From the NCBI GenBank assembly GCA_950295325.1, contig OX485805.1, positions 4,464,501-4,528,500 on the forward strand: a stretch of DNA of 64,000 nt, read 5' to 3'. Of the stretch, positions 34,089 through 47,673 are shown piece after piece. A program made the translations under genes and the position numbers. Origin of the DNA: Polytrichum commune (taxonomy: Eukaryota > Streptophyta > Polytrichopsida > Polytrichales > Polytrichaceae). Under the pieces are notes generated by a model. That model was not told the DNA's origin. It was given only the letters and a program-made list of their open reading frames with translations, and did no database searches. Position 1 is the stretch's first letter, and every line of letters begins with the position of its first letter.

Positions 34089-36490
34089 TATATATGCTTG
34101 TGCAATATCGTTACTAGTTCTTATTGACTTCCAATATTTGGTACAATCTCGTAGTGTCCTATTTCGGAGAGGGTGCCCTTTTGTCAAGGTCTATGGAACA
34201 AAGTTCGAGAATATGGTCTTAGAATTCTCACATATATTATTAAATATTAGGAATAAAAATAGGGCATTGCTAAATCGACCACATAGTTTGTTAAAAGGAG
34301 CATAGAGACACGTTGCATGGTCACGTGACTTTGTCAAAATTAGATTTTTCATCGTACACATGAAGAGGAGCAAGGACTTAGTTCTATGTTGGAATTAGTA
34401 AACTTGGCCAACTTGGATGACAAGTCAAAGCCTAGTCGACACCTTACATATTGAATATGATTATTTGACCAGTGTGTGTTCGATTTAACAATCCTTTGAA
34501 TATATACATTTGGAATGGAAATTCATGGATGATATTGCAACATAAATGGCACCTTTAGCTTTGCACCATTTTCTCATAGGAAATGAAACATGCAAATAAT
34601 GCGAGATGATTAGCAAATCAAGGCATTCTATATCAAATTGAAGACTCCCTTTCTTATTGAATGATACATATAGGTCCCCCCATTTATGTTGACTATTGAT
34701 ACTGGTTAGCAAATTGAGCATATAATCCCCTCTCTTTTCAATACATGTGGGTGCAAGCACAATAAAATGGACACCTCTTGATCCTTGCACATGTTTAAGT
34801 GAAAGGGATTCAAGCTTTGAGTTTTGTGATAAAAAGAAAACATCATAAAAGTCCTTAACACATATTGATTTACAAAGCCAAGAAATTCACATTGATAAAA
34901 AAAATCTCAAAAAAATCTCTACAAATCTTAGAAGACAGTGTCAGTGGTGTGCAAGTGGTGATATTGAGCAAATAATTGTCAATAAATAAATAAATATGAT
35001 AAATAGCATTTGATTGATAATTTTCTACAAACATATTTGATGATGACCTCAAGTGTATGATGAATTCAAGGAATGTGGAAAATTAATGAAATTCAAAATA
35101 GTTAAGGTCATGAATTTTACGTCTCTACAAGATCTAGCCATTTGCTTTTGAGCTTTAAATTTATTGATAAGTTTAGCCAAAAAAAGATAATTAAATAAGC
35201 TAAATTCAACCCAATTGCACCAAACCCAATTATGTGGCCATGAAAATCATGTGTTTTTGAAAAAATGGGGTCATGTGGAGCTCACCCAACCTCCATCTTG
35301 TGCCACCATGCACTTACACATTAGTTGTCCATCACTATAACTTTACTGCCCAAGTGGATGGGACAACACTTAGGGTTTTTCCTTATCTCAAAATTCAAGA
35401 TTAGATTATAGATGGTGGAAATGCTACATCTAATAATTGGCAATTGCCAAGTGGTGCCCCCGCCCCTAACCCCTCCTATGCCCACTTGGCTACCCTACAT
35501 GACTCTTAACGAGCAATCTCAGCTTCGTTCCTAAAACAAAAGAATATGGGTTGAAATTTCAACGCTCTTATAACAAGTTTGTATCAATTTGTGACCAAGA
35601 GAGAGACAAGTCTTAATGTTCCCACAAATTTATAGATGGACTTAAAGTTGCAATATTTCACTATGTATAATTTATAAATGGGATGAGGTTTCTCCTATTA
35701 GAAATTATGATATTTAATTATTTTTCTCATATGTTACAATTTCGCTTACATTTTATTCCCACTTTATTTAATGAGTTTTGCTAAATCATGTGGTATCAAT
35801 ACCATAGACTAAGTAAAACATTACTATCATATTTTTTTGGGGTTTGTAAAAATTGTCATTTATCCCATGGACATACATCCCTAGTTCTTTAAGAGTTGAT
35901 CCTTAAGCATCTTAGAGACCTACACTATGCCTCTACATGCAATAAGACATGTAATTGACCTACATACTTTCAATTTTGATCAAATGTGTCATAAATGATT
36001 GTACTCAAAATTAACTCATTATTCTAATGCTACTTTTCAAACAAGTTAAACATAAGATTTTTTTACTGAAAATTTGGGTTCCAATACATAGACTTGGTGT
36101 CTTCAAATGAGAATGTATATTTAGTATTTTGACCATCCATGCCATATATGGGTATTGCCTATTTGACATAAGCTTATGATGTACCAAATAATGCTTCAAA
36201 CCTATATATATCAAAAAATATGACTTACAAACTTAGTGAGGTTGGTAGAAATCGTGCATATAAGGTAAACATGTGTTGCTCAGATATTTTTGGCTCTACA
36301 CTAATCTACACTTCTCGGAGGATCTGAAACATGCAATAACTGTAAGTTAATTATTAGCAATTTTAGGTCATGGCCGTAACCATTTGTCTCATAATATGCA
36401 AAGCTTCAAAATTATTTTCATAATATGATAAAATGAATTTTAAAAAAATGCTCATATCAAATGAAATCTAACTATTTCTTTGAAATAGCA
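34089..36490. other. Intergenic repeats downstream of LINE copy 2
   Basis: The first ~70 bases may be the remainder of the copia LTR split by LINE copy 2. A member of a dispersed repeat family (called R1 here) spans about 34155-34640. A segment at about 35220-35600 is the inverse of 38965-39330. About 36270-36420 recurs inverted at the right end of the window. No gene is supported. Confidence 0.6.
34155..34640 (+). repeat. R1 dispersed repeat, first copy
   Basis: Marked by gagagggtgcccttttgtc, gggcattgctaaatcgacca, aaaggagcatagagacacg and tttttcatcgtacacatgaa. The same order recurs at about 36760-37085, 37990-38295, 38490-38960 and, shortened, 42150-42535. No coding capacity is seen; the origin is unknown. 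Confidence 0.75.
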
Positions 36491-36559
36491 TGTTGAATAA
36501 CAATTGTTGCATACCAAGTTTTCACAAATTAAAGTTGAGTTTCGGAAAGAGCATGAAGT

Positions 36560-38960
36560 TCATGCGGGAGGAGCCTAGGGCTCCAGTATTGCAAGCTAAG
36601 CATAATGAACTTATGATAATTTGTTGCAGACATATGGGAGACGTGTTCAATACTGATGAGTACATACAAATAATGAAGTCTGTACTCACTAGCCAAAGCT
36701 CAATGGCTACAAACACTTGAAACCTAAGGTAGTTTTTATGAATGATCACTAAGCTAAATTTGTCCTATTCCCGAGAGGGTGCGCTTTCATCGAGGCCTTA
36801 TGGAACAAACTTCAAGAACATGGTCTTAAGGTTCTCACATATGTCGTAACATCTTAGGAATAAAAATAGGGCATTGCTAAATCGACCACATAGTTTGTTA
36901 AAAGGAGCATAGAGACACGTACGTCACATGGGCACGTGATTTTATGAATATTTGATTTTTCATCGTACACATGAAGAGGAGCAAGGACTTAGTTTTATGT
37001 TGGGATTAGTAAACTTGACCAACTTGGATGACAAGTCAAAGCCTAGTCGGCACCTTACATATTGACTATGATTGTTTAACCAGTGTGTGAGGAGCTTAGG
37101 GCTCCAATATTGCAAGCTAAGCATAATGAACTTATGATAATTTGTTGCAGACATATGGGAGACGTGTTCAATATTGATGAGTACATACAAATAGTGAAGT
37201 CTGTACTCACTAGCCAAAGCTCAATGGCTACAAACACTTGAAACCTAAGGTAGCTTTTATGAGTGATCACTAAGGTCCGTACCACATGGGGGGGGAGGCA
37301 AGGCGTATTGCTTGTCCCCATTGGCCGAGCCCACCTGCCATTCACCACACCCTCGGCAGGCAGGTGAGAGGCAATCTGAGCTGGCATGGGAGAGCGGCAG
37401 GGACACTCTGCCAGGGAAAATACTATGGCAGAGGGACCCTGCCGTGCCACATCAGACGTCGGGTCCCCAGGTGGCGCCTCCTTCGGCACACTCTCTCCCC
37501 GCTCCTGCTCCGAGCTCCGACCATTTCTCCTTCGCTCACTCTCGCTCCTGCTCTGAGCTCCCCACAGGTCGCCACTCCCCTCCGCCACACTCCTCCCTCC
37601 TCCACCCTCCTCCTCCCACACCCTCCCTGGCCGCAACTTTGAAGGAATTGCAGCTTCGAAGCCAATCCCTGGTTTTTTTTTTTTTTTTTTGCTTCCCCGG
37701 CAACTCAATCCTCTTGAATTTCGGCACTGGTTAGGTACGCCACAATACTCTTGGGTTTAGGTACAGAAATCTGTGTAGGTTCGGCACTCAATTAGCAGGT
37801 AAATTCAGCACAAACGTTGAGTGTTGATGAATAAGCTTCAAAGATGACAGGTCGACATCCTAACATTCTATCCTAGGCGGCAGAGTGTGGTGGGGGTGGA
37901 AGGCAGCGGCTGACGTGCCACCCCCACCCTATCCCTAAACCTAGCTTGTACGGCACTAAACCCTGCCAATAGTGTGGTATGGGCCTAAGCTAAATTTGTC
38001 CTATTCCCAAGAGGGTGCGGTTTCATCGAGGTCTTAAGGTTCTCACATATGTTGTAACATCTTAGGAATAAAAAATAGGGCATTGCTAAATCGACCACAT
38101 AGTTTGTTAAAAGGAGCATAGAGACACGTACGTCGCATGGTCACGTGACTTTATGAATATTTGATTTTTCATCGTACACATGAAGAGGAGCAAGGACTTA
38201 GTTCTATGTTGGGATTAGTAAACTTGACCAACTTGGATGACAAGTCAAAGCCTAGTCGGCACCTTACATATTGACTATGATTGTTTAACCAATGTGTGAG
38301 GAGCTTAGGGCTCCAATATTGCAAGCTAAGCATAATGAACTTATGATAATTTGTTGCAGACATATGGGAGACGTGTTCATTATTGATGAGTACATACAAA
38401 TAGTGAAGTCTGTACTCACTAGCCAAAGCTCAATGGCTACAAACACTTGAAACCTAAGGTAGCTTTTATGAGTGATCACTAAGCTAAATTTGTCCTATTC
38501 CCAAGAGGGTGCGGTTTCATCGAGGTCTTAAGGTTCTCACATATGTTGTTACATCTTAGGAATAAAAATAGGGCATTGCTAAATCGACCACATAGTTTGT
38601 TAAAAGGAGCATAGAGACATGTACATCACATGGTCATGTGACTTTATGAATATTTGATTTTTCATCGTACACATGAAGAGGAGCAAGGACTTAGTTCTAT
38701 GTTGGGATTAGTAAACTTGACCAACTTGGATGACAAGTCAAAGCCTAGTCGACACCTTACATATTGACTATGATTGTTTAACCAGTGTGTGATCAATTAA
38801 CAATCCCTTGAATATATACATTTGGAATGGAAATTCATGGATGGCATTGCAACATAAATGGCACCTTTAGCTTTGCACGATCTCTCATAGGATATGAAAT
38901 ATGCAAATAATGCGAGATGATTAACAAATTGAGGCATTCTATATCAAATTGAAAATTCGT
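36560..38960 (+). repeat. R2-R1 tandem array (R2 R1 R2 [MITE] R1 R2 R1)
   Basis: The R2 unit (ttgttgcagacatatgggag, gccaaagctcaatggctaca, gatcactaag; about 190 bp) alternates with R1 (about 310-480 bp). R2 copies lie at about 36566-36752, 37087-37274 and 38297-38484. R1 copies lie at about 36753-37085, 37986-38295 and 38485-38960. Period is about 500 bp. Another R2-R1 pair lies at about 41940-42535. R2 could encode a short peptide (CRHMGDVFN..), but it matches nothing I recognise. Confidence 0.75.
37274..37985. mobile_element. PIF/Tourist-type MITE, GC-rich, 712 bp
   Basis: Ends GGTCCGTACCACA and TGTGGTATGGGCC are imperfect inverted repeats flanked by the 3-bp duplication taa (37271-37273, 37986-37988). 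The R2-R1 junction without the element (gatcactaagctaaattt) is preserved at about 36745 and 38475, so the empty site is known. TAA duplication plus a GGnCC terminus is characteristic of PIF/Harbinger-derived MITEs. The interior is much more GC-rich than the neighbourhood, with a pyrimidine-rich block and a T run at about 37672-37690. Open frames on both strands there are low-complexity and not supported as genes. Confidence 0.85.
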
Positions 38961-39344
38961 CCTTGGCTATATTATACAAATTTGTTATAAAAGCGTTGAG
39001 ATCTCAAGCTATAGTCTTTTGATTTAGGAACGAAGCCGAGATTACTCGCTAAGAGTCATGTAAGGCGGGCAAGTGGGCATAGGAGGGGTTAGGGGTGGGG
39101 GCACCACTTGGTGATTGCCAATTGTTGAAAGTAGCAGTTCCACCATCCATAATCTAAATTGGGATTTTGAGATAGGGAAAAATCCTACATATTGTCCCGT
39201 CTACTAGGGCGGTAAAACTTTAGCAATGGACTACAAATGTGTGAGTGCATGGTGGCACAAGATGGGCGCTAGGTGACCTCCACATGACCCCCATTTTTTC
39301 AAAAACCCATCATTTTCATGGTCGTTTTATGATAATTTTTTTTA

Positions 39345-41030
39345 TGGTTGCATTATAAATGTAGTTAAAAAAAGGATTGAAAATTGACTAATTAATTGCC
39401 ATGTGCTAAATTCGGACCGTAGCCTAGGAGATAGAAAAAATCAAAATTGGGAAGGTTGGTGTCTGATACGAGAGGTTGCATACTGAACATGCATTGAGAC
39501 ATTTTTTAGTATGTAGAATAGGTAGGAGTATGAGAAGAAGGAGACTCCAAGAGAGAGTCCAAAAGAAGTCGAGTATGTGAGAGATTTTTGTGAGGGACAA
39601 TAGAATTTTGGGAGTTCACAAATCAGTGTTTGATATGTGTTTGAGGTTGAAATTATCTTGGGCCATAATCTATTTTCATAATTAAAATTTTCGGAAGTGA
39701 TGCCTTGGACCATGAATTGCTCATGTGACTGCTTAATTTCTTTGCAGTGATGTTGAATCGATTGTTTGTGGTGATGTGGATGCTCAAGTTGGTCGTGTAA
39801 TGATCATACCCTTGGAATCTCAAATTTGTGAATGTTTGATTGTATGGGCTTGCTATCATAATATTCTCATACTTAATTTGATCCAAGTAAGAGTGAATGT
39901 ATGACTATAGTCATGTGTGGTGGATTCTATCCTTTAGTGCGTATGCACGTTGAAGTGACTCACAACAAGTGTGAGTGAATTACCTATCCTCCGAAGAATG
40001 GACAGGGTTGATGTATGATGCCAAGAGTCCGAGATAGACTATGGTGTTGGAAAGTATTAGTAGTCGGTACCCTGGTAAATGAAAGAAACCTTGGAGCAAG
40101 GGAGAGACAATAATCTTGAATGTTTAAGCCCGGAAAATATCAGAGTATACTACCAAGACCATTGACTGAGGAGGGATTAAGTACAACCTTGCCATGAATG
40201 TGTAGGCATTAAGAGATGAATGAAAGGATTACAAGAAAATCCTACATGGTCTGTAGTGATTAGACAATTATTAGGGCCACGGATTTAATTAGGAATGTTC
40301 ATGATAATAACGGATCACAAACAATTTGAGAAATTTGGAATGATTTCAAATTGAGATATCATGAGCCAATGGAACTCATACTCTCCATCACAGTTGATAG
40401 CGTAATCAAAATGTGAGCAAGAGACAATAGGACTTATTAACTTGTGAATTGGAAACCTCATTGCTTTAAGTGCAATACATTATGAAAAGGAGTGCAGGCT
40501 ATGGATTGATCCAATACAAACACTTTTCTCTAGAGAAGGAGGAGAGCGAAAGGTCAATAGTCTGAGGAGGTCATTGAATGGCCGAGCAAAACCATAGTCT
40601 ACCAAGAGTTTCCGAGAAGCCCAAGAGTTGGAAGAGGCTATGATCAAGTAAGCCTCCACCTTAGCAAAGGTTTCTAACCTAAAATGACCATAACCGAATG
40701 TATCGGGTGGACCATAATCTAAGGATCTACCTCATTTAATGCATATTGATTGCATTAATGATGTATGGACATAGTGAAATTCAACTTTGATGGATAACAA
40801 AGGAGTTAAATATGAATCATGGTATTTTCAAGCATTATGATTAAGAAGTGATACGATCAAATTAAAGGAAAGACAATTGCTAGACAATATAACTAAATTC
40901 ATCTTCAATCAAGAAAGACTGAAAATCTTGTAAGTGTAGGAAGATATGTGAGGATATGGTCTCAGGGTTCTCACATATCTTCCTACACATTAAGAATAAG
41001 AATAAACCATTTCTAAATTGACCACGTAGT
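39345..41030. other. Intergenic, no recognisable feature
   Basis: AT-rich DNA with short scattered open frames on the minus strand (39441-39886). None shows a domain. Nothing further could be supported. Confidence 0.5.
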
Positions 41031-41645
41031 TAGATACACAAGCCAAAGAATGAGCTAAAGATTTGAAAATCCAATTCTCCTGCATGAAAATGAAGGTTGG
41101 TAGTTCCAACAAAGAATGCAAACGACAAGAAGACGACGTTTTTTATGTTTGAAATGGGCTAGTAGATTATATATTTTGTTATACATTATATTTGTACAAC
41201 AATTTATTATATATGTTGTATATATAATATATTGATTGATGATATCAAAGTTTTAATATGTAGTATATATTTGTATGGTTGAATAAGGATTTATTTAAAT
41301 AAGAGTTTGAATTATGTTTTCAAACATTAATAAGTACACTACACTCAATAATGAACACAATTGAGAGGACCTATGTATCCAATTTAAAAAGCAACAAACA
41401 CGCATTTCCGATAGCCACAACTAAATCAAAGGAGGTCTAATTTTTAGTCTCATTTCTACATGTGTCATCGTCAAATTTGCTAATGGAACTCGATTATATT
41501 TATATAAATCTAATCAATAGAATTTGGAAAATATGAAAATAGAACCAAATAACATCCACATACCTTGATTGGATAATATCTTAGTATTTCTAAGTCAAAC
41601 CGGTTACATGTTCACATCTTTCCGTTATTCAACTACAGGCTCTTT
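41030..41645 (+). repeat. Copy of Harbinger accessory-ORF 3' region
   Basis: This segment matches the reverse complement of about 58650-59300. It includes aaagatttgaaaatccaatt (C terminus of the accessory ORF), gaaatgggctagta, the long AT stretch and aataacatccacatacctt. A third partial copy, direct relative to this one, lies at 60245-60490. It inserts next to R1 sequence (ctaaattgaccacgtagtt). Confidence 0.75.
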
Positions 41646-44600
41646 TGGTTCAATGATTACAATCTCACTCCTTAACAACATTTTCAAACCATGCACAACT
41701 TGTGCATATCTTTATAATATATTACCATACATATATAGAAATAGAAAAAATACTAAATTTGACATATTCACTTATGTAATAAATCAAATAAGTGAATTTG
41801 AAAATTCATTTCATAATATAAATAAAATCAATTACATAATGTATTTGGTCATTTAAAATGAAATATAACCATTTCTAAAAAATGGCATGTTGAATAACAA
41901 TTACTGCATAATAGACTTTCACAAATTAAAGTTGAGTTCCGGAAAGAGGAGGACAATCATGCGAGAGATGCTTAGGGATCCATTAGTGCAGGCTAAGTAG
42001 AATGTACTTATGATAATTTGTTGCAGACATATAGGAGACGTGTTCAATATTGATGAGTACAGACAAATAACTAAGTTTGCACTCACTAGCCAAAGCTCAA
42101 TGGCTACAAACACCTGAAACCTAAGGTAGCTTTTATGAATGATCACAAAGGTAAATCTACCCTATTCCCGAGAGGATGCCCTTTCATCAAGGTCTCGAGA
42201 TGATTCACAAATCGAGGCATTCTACATCAAATTGAAAATTCATCCTTTCATTGAGGTCTTATGGAACAAACTTCAAGAATGTGGTCTTAGGGTTCTCACA
42301 TATCTTATTACATACTAGGAATAGGGCATTGCTAAATTGACCACATAATTTGTTTAAAGGAGCATAGAGACACGTCGCATGGTCATTGTACACATGAAGA
42401 GGAGCAAGGACTTAGTACTATGTTAGAATTAGTAAACTTGACCAACTTGAATGGCAATCAAAGCCTAGTTGACACCTTACATATCGCCTATGATTGTTTG
42501 ACCAATGTGATTGATTCAACAATCCCCTGAATATATAGTGGGATTTTGTGATCGGTGCTTGTATTTCGTGAGAGCGCTCAATTGAGGTTGCTGCCTGTTG
42601 TGCGGATTCGATCGAGGCAGTACATTTGTGTTGCCTTCGTGCCTTCATGCGGCTTTTGTGTCTTTGTCGTGTAGGTGATGGGGTTAGGAAGCTTGCATAT
42701 CTATCACCTGCTGCTGGTACAGTCTACTTAAGTCTACTTTTGTGGATGTGATTCTGTGCTCCTCTTTGGCAATTTAGTCTTGCCGCCACTGCCTTGAGCA
42801 AACTTGTATAGAGATATCGTGTCCGTTGCCTCCGCCTCTAGCCATTCTAGTGTTGCGTCTTTTCGCCGTTGCCGCTTCTTTTCTCTTCTCTTTCTGAAGC
42901 ATTTGGTGTCTGGCAGCGAAGACAGAAGTATATATTGCATCTATTAGTCATTCATGGTGGTTCAAACCTCGCTTTTTTGTTGACTTTTTCAACGCTAATT
43001 TATAGAATTGCAATCTATTGTCAAATTGCAACGTAAAATTGCAATCTATTGTCCTGAGCATTCTCTCCTCTTTGAGGCTTTCTTCCAACTTTCTTTTATG
43101 ATTTTATTATGCTCGATTGTCCAGTAGATTTCCGTTAAGCATCCAAGCTCGGCAAAAGCCTTCATCGTGACTACTCAGAGGAGCCCCCTTTTTCTTTAAT
43201 TTTTTGAAGCCATGCTGCGTGGACCTCTACACTCTCGTCGAGTCGTCGCCGCACTTGGTTAATCTTAGTAGAGCTGGTGGAAGATCATTTCCGCTAACGG
43301 GTTATGCAAGAATTGGCTCAATAAAAACTTCAACAATTCAAGCTCTATTTAGAAAGCTGTTCCTACAGCTTCTATGAGTTATATATTGTGAGGAGTATCT
43401 AAGAAGGGGCTATGAAGGAGACAATCTGGGCTTGACAGTGTTTGAATTCAGCAAAAGGAACAGAGAAAGGTACCGGTTTCCACGGTAGTGCAAAACGTTT
43501 TCAAGGAGAGATAGTGGTTTTTATAGGGATGGTGGCATATGTGCCCCTTGCAACGCACACAAAGTTGAGACCCGCAGGTCCGCTTACAGAGCAACTGTCT
43601 GGGTCAACTGTGACAACCCCTGAGTTATGCAGCTAAACTTGATTGGCATAATCGCGGTGGAGAAAATTACCACCACTCACGGTAAATTGTTTTTTGGATG
43701 ACCATACTCACAATAATCATAGTAAATAACAAAAAAATAATGCTACAACGATCTCCATCATTTTGGAGCAAAGGGGACATCAAAAGAAACTCTATGGGAT
43801 CCATGGTAGCATACAATATGCTTTTAACAGTTTTGTGCCCAACACAAATGATGAATTGAACACTTCAAAAGAGTCTTCAGGATGATGAAGAACTTGGAAC
43901 AACTTGCTGATGAAGAACTTAGGGTGTGAGCAACTTGGCCTCCGTCTGTAGTGGCATCCCCAACTATTCCACATCCGGAAGTTGACGGAAAGTTTGCTGT
44001 GATCGGAGCATGAGTCTCCATTGTCGGGACAGCTGTCCTCTGTATAGAATCAGGAGACCTAGACGATCAAACGTGCTGTACTTACTAAAATTCAATCGCT
44101 GCTGAAACAGGTTGCGGTTGAGGAGTGGGCGAAGGAGTCACAAGCTTTTGGTCAGCCAAGTTGAAGAGCGGGCAGGACCAAGTGTGCCCCAGTAAGTCCG
44201 ACCTCCTCCTCTCTTAAAGAGTCATGCATGCGATCTGTCTGTCAGCTTCACTTTCGCCTGCATCGCCACCATAGCCAGGGTCAACTTAACTTACTCACAA
44301 GCTATACTGTCTGAGTTTAGTTCTCTCCTTCATTCGACCTCCTCACTACCTTGTTTTCAAGCTAATCTTGAAAGCTGCCATGTGCACTTTGTTCATGCCT
44401 GTTGGCTGGATTTTTAGTACCCAACAATATGTTCAAACGCACTTCCTCATTTTCTCCACCATATGTACGTGAGGGCCCTCAAGCTAGTCCATCCCCTCTT
44501 TCCGTAATGTCAAGGATTCTGGTAGATGTAGCACTTTCAATAGCCGTGCCATCTATATGTTTCTTAGATACTGAGCATATTAGGTGATGAACATCAAGTC

Positions 44601-45700
44601 CCTGTTTAGTGACCCTCACACCCTCTATGCATCATACCTTCGTCGCTTTACTTTAAATCAAGGCATATGGATGTCGAGGTTTGTGATAAGATGCACACCA
44701 TCATCCACATATTTGCTAGATACTGGACATAGGTGATGAACTTGAGAATCCCTTTTCATCGACCCTCGCATCAGCTATGCATCGTACCTTGGTTGCTTTT
44801 ATGTTAATTCAGTGCATAGATGTTTTGAGTCTCTACATATGGATGTAGAGGTTCATGATGACATGACCCAAATGGGGTTAGAGATGCTCACCCTTTGTAG
44901 CTCCCACTTAATTTATATTTGAGCAAGCCCTAATTCTATTCGCTTCCTTACATCAGCTCCCACCATCTCATGTGCATCAAAGAAACCACCCTTACAAACT
45001 CTTTAATAATATTGGAAGCAGACGAGTATAGCAACGAAATGTTGTGAAGACGTTGGTAATCTTTAGTGGCATTTTTAAATCAAGTGATTTACATATTTAT
45101 AGGATGGTAGAGAATATAATGCTCAAATTTCTTATTACAATGTACCAATAATGTGAATTTGATCTTGTTTTTTATATTTCTTGAAGAACTTATTGTGTGG
45201 TAATAACTCCACTTTTCATGAGCATGAGTGCAATATATGCAACTAAAGACCTTATCAACTTGATCGTGTATCTTTATTTGATTCAAAGAGTGTTGTAGTC
45301 TTCAAATTTTGAGGACATTCTAGGTAATTTTATACTTCTCATCTTCATTGCATCCAAAGTCAATCTCCATTAAGAATGACAATATTGAGTTGATAACTGG
45401 GACAAAAATAGGAGTATTATTTATCCACTAAAATCATAAATTTGCACATTGTGAATTGTAACTTGCAAGAGGTTTCTTGAAGTTTTTGAAAGGGATTGAA
45501 TGGAGTGTTGCTTCCTAGCACTTGAGGACTTGCATTTGGGTGGCCACCCACTTTTAGCAGCAAGTGGCTTATAAGTCGATGTGGAGGGGTTGGAGATTAT
45601 GTTGGAAAAATATTGAATTAAGCATACTAGCCCCTATCTAAATAGTCAAAAAATGCATGAGCATACGAAACAAAAAGGAGGGTGCCCTTTTGTGTTTCAT
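41645..45700. other. Intergenic with decayed repeats
   Basis: Contains an R2 copy (about 41940-42150) and a shortened R1 (about 42150-42535). A slightly more GC-rich stretch at 42540-44550 has short open frames (for example 43442-43636, 44402-44587) without recognisable domains, possibly old exons. A diverged tandem duplication at about 44550-44710 and 44711-44880 shares gtgatgaac, ctatgcatc(a/g)tacctt and gaggtt(t/c)(g/a)tgat. No gene is supported. Confidence 0.5.
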
Positions 45701-45954
45701 ATGTTGCTAATATAAGAGCAGTTGGGGCCAATACTAACTAAGTATGTAGAATGACAATTTGTATGTTCCTATGTCCATGTATATTTTCATTGTGAGTTGT
45801 GGAGACTTTAGGTGGTTGTCACTATGACTTTTTGTTACATGGATGTTTGCAGATGGAGTGACCACTTTTATATGCTTGGAACTACATAGATTACCCCTTC
45901 TTTGGACATTTGTTGGCGATCGAGACAATATGGTTTTCTAGCAAATATTTCATC

Positions 45955-47631
45955 ATGGCGAAGCTTTTACAATTGTTTTTGGAGCAACTATCAAGGTTTT
46001 GGGATTTTATTGGCACTTGCTTTATGATGTTTTGGACATGTCAGCAAAGAGGAACCATTCACATATATGACATTGGAGGTTTATTGCAATGGCAGAAGGA
46101 AGAAATATGTAGACTTGAAGGGATTTCTAATGGCAACGAAATACTGAATAAAAAGCAATGTAAACATCTTCTCACCAAGCTTGAAAAAATCCAAGAATGT
46201 GTTCGTAAGATGATCACGTTGGGTAGTGAGGTCCAAAAGTTTGGTGTTGCACTTGAGGAGCTATGTTGTATTATACAAAAATTGGGAGTTGTGACGAGTG
46301 AATGCGGAAATCAAAATTGGAGTCAAGCAATCGCATTCCAAATAAATAACAAGGAAGCTTTTCGAGAACTTGTGTTTGATTTGAGGTGTTGTTGGGATGT
46401 GATATATGAGATGCATTCAACAAGCCATCTAGGGTTGCATCCTGTCATGTTTACCATTGACCTTGACATGCCTACCTTGAAAGAAATTGAGGACGACGAA
46501 AAAGTTCTTCAAGAAAGCCTCAACGATGGTAAAAACTATGAATGGAGAGAACATTTACAGCAAAGATTGGGGGATTTGCAACTAGAAGGTGGAGAACTTG
46601 ACGGTGTGGAGGTTCCAATTGTCATTGATTCATTGAGACCAAAACTCCTTACACAGATTGGGGAAGGAGCATATGGTGTTGTGTACGAATCAATATGGTT
46701 GGGTTTTAAATGTGCAACAAAGATATTGCCAGCTTCATATGGAATCCAAGATATTCTCAAAGAGGTTGGTATACTAGCAGGCCTGAGCCATCCGAATCTC
46801 ATCAAATTCATTTATTGTGGAGTTTGCAAAAAGGGGAATGGCGAAACTCTTGAGAATTTGTATTTGGTGATGGAGTTCATGGACATGAGCTTGAGTGGCA
46901 TGTTGAAGAAGCAATCTAAACCGTTATCATATCTTCTTGCAATTGATATTATGCTTCAAATTGCAAGTGGCGTGTGTTATCTTCATGACATGCATGTTGC
47001 TCATCTTGATTTGAAGCCGGACAATGTGCTCATGAGACCCAATTCCGTTGAGGGAAGAAAATTGAATCCTACCCGATTTTTTGTCAAGTTGGCTGACTAT
47101 GGTACTTCCAACATTGAGGTTGAAAGCAAAGTTATTGAGGAACAAGAGTGCCACCGTGTTGGTACAACTAAGTATATGGCACCGGAAATAATTCAAAAAA
47201 ACCTCAAACCTCATGCAAGTTTATTTCAAGCTGATGTATGGTCCTTTGCCATGACATGTTCAGAGATTTTGTCACAAATTGCTCCATTTGGGAGCAATTT
47301 CATACAAACCAAAGACATTTTGAAAAAAATAAAGGAATTTGAGAGGCCAAAATTGCCAATGAATTGTGAAGAGCTTACGAGGTTGATCGAGGAATGTTGG
47401 GTGGAGGATCCTTTACAAAGGCCGACATTTTCGAAAATTTGTGAAAAATTGATTGAATTGAAGAAAATGTTTTTGAGAGGAACATATTCACCAAGTCTAT
47501 ATCCCAAGTTTGAAAAGGATGGAACCTCGCTCCAAAAGAACTCAAGAATAGAGAAAGCAAAGGAGGTCAAGGAGAAACATGCTATAGAGGTATGAACCAT
47601 TTTGGTGTTAAAATATTTAATAAACTATTCA

Positions 47632-47673
<42 letters not shown>

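Larger units (their letters stand above)
35220..39345. repeat. Inverted repeat pair (35220-35600 and 38965-39345)
   Basis: The left arm carries tggggtcatgtggag, cttgtgccaccatgcact, aagtggtgcccccgcccc and tcagcttcgttcctaaa. The right arm carries the complements in reverse order. Arms are about 370 bp, diverged by point changes and small indels, and separated by about 3.4 kb that includes the R1/R2 array and the MITE. They may be ends of a large decayed DNA transposon or two independent inserts. Confidence 0.75.

Noticed and set aside
37076..37734. Overlapping GC-rich open frames up to 210 codons on both strands
   Set aside because: They span the border of the Tourist-like MITE, are low-complexity (Ser/Arg/Pro/Gly) and mutually overlapping; open because of GC content.
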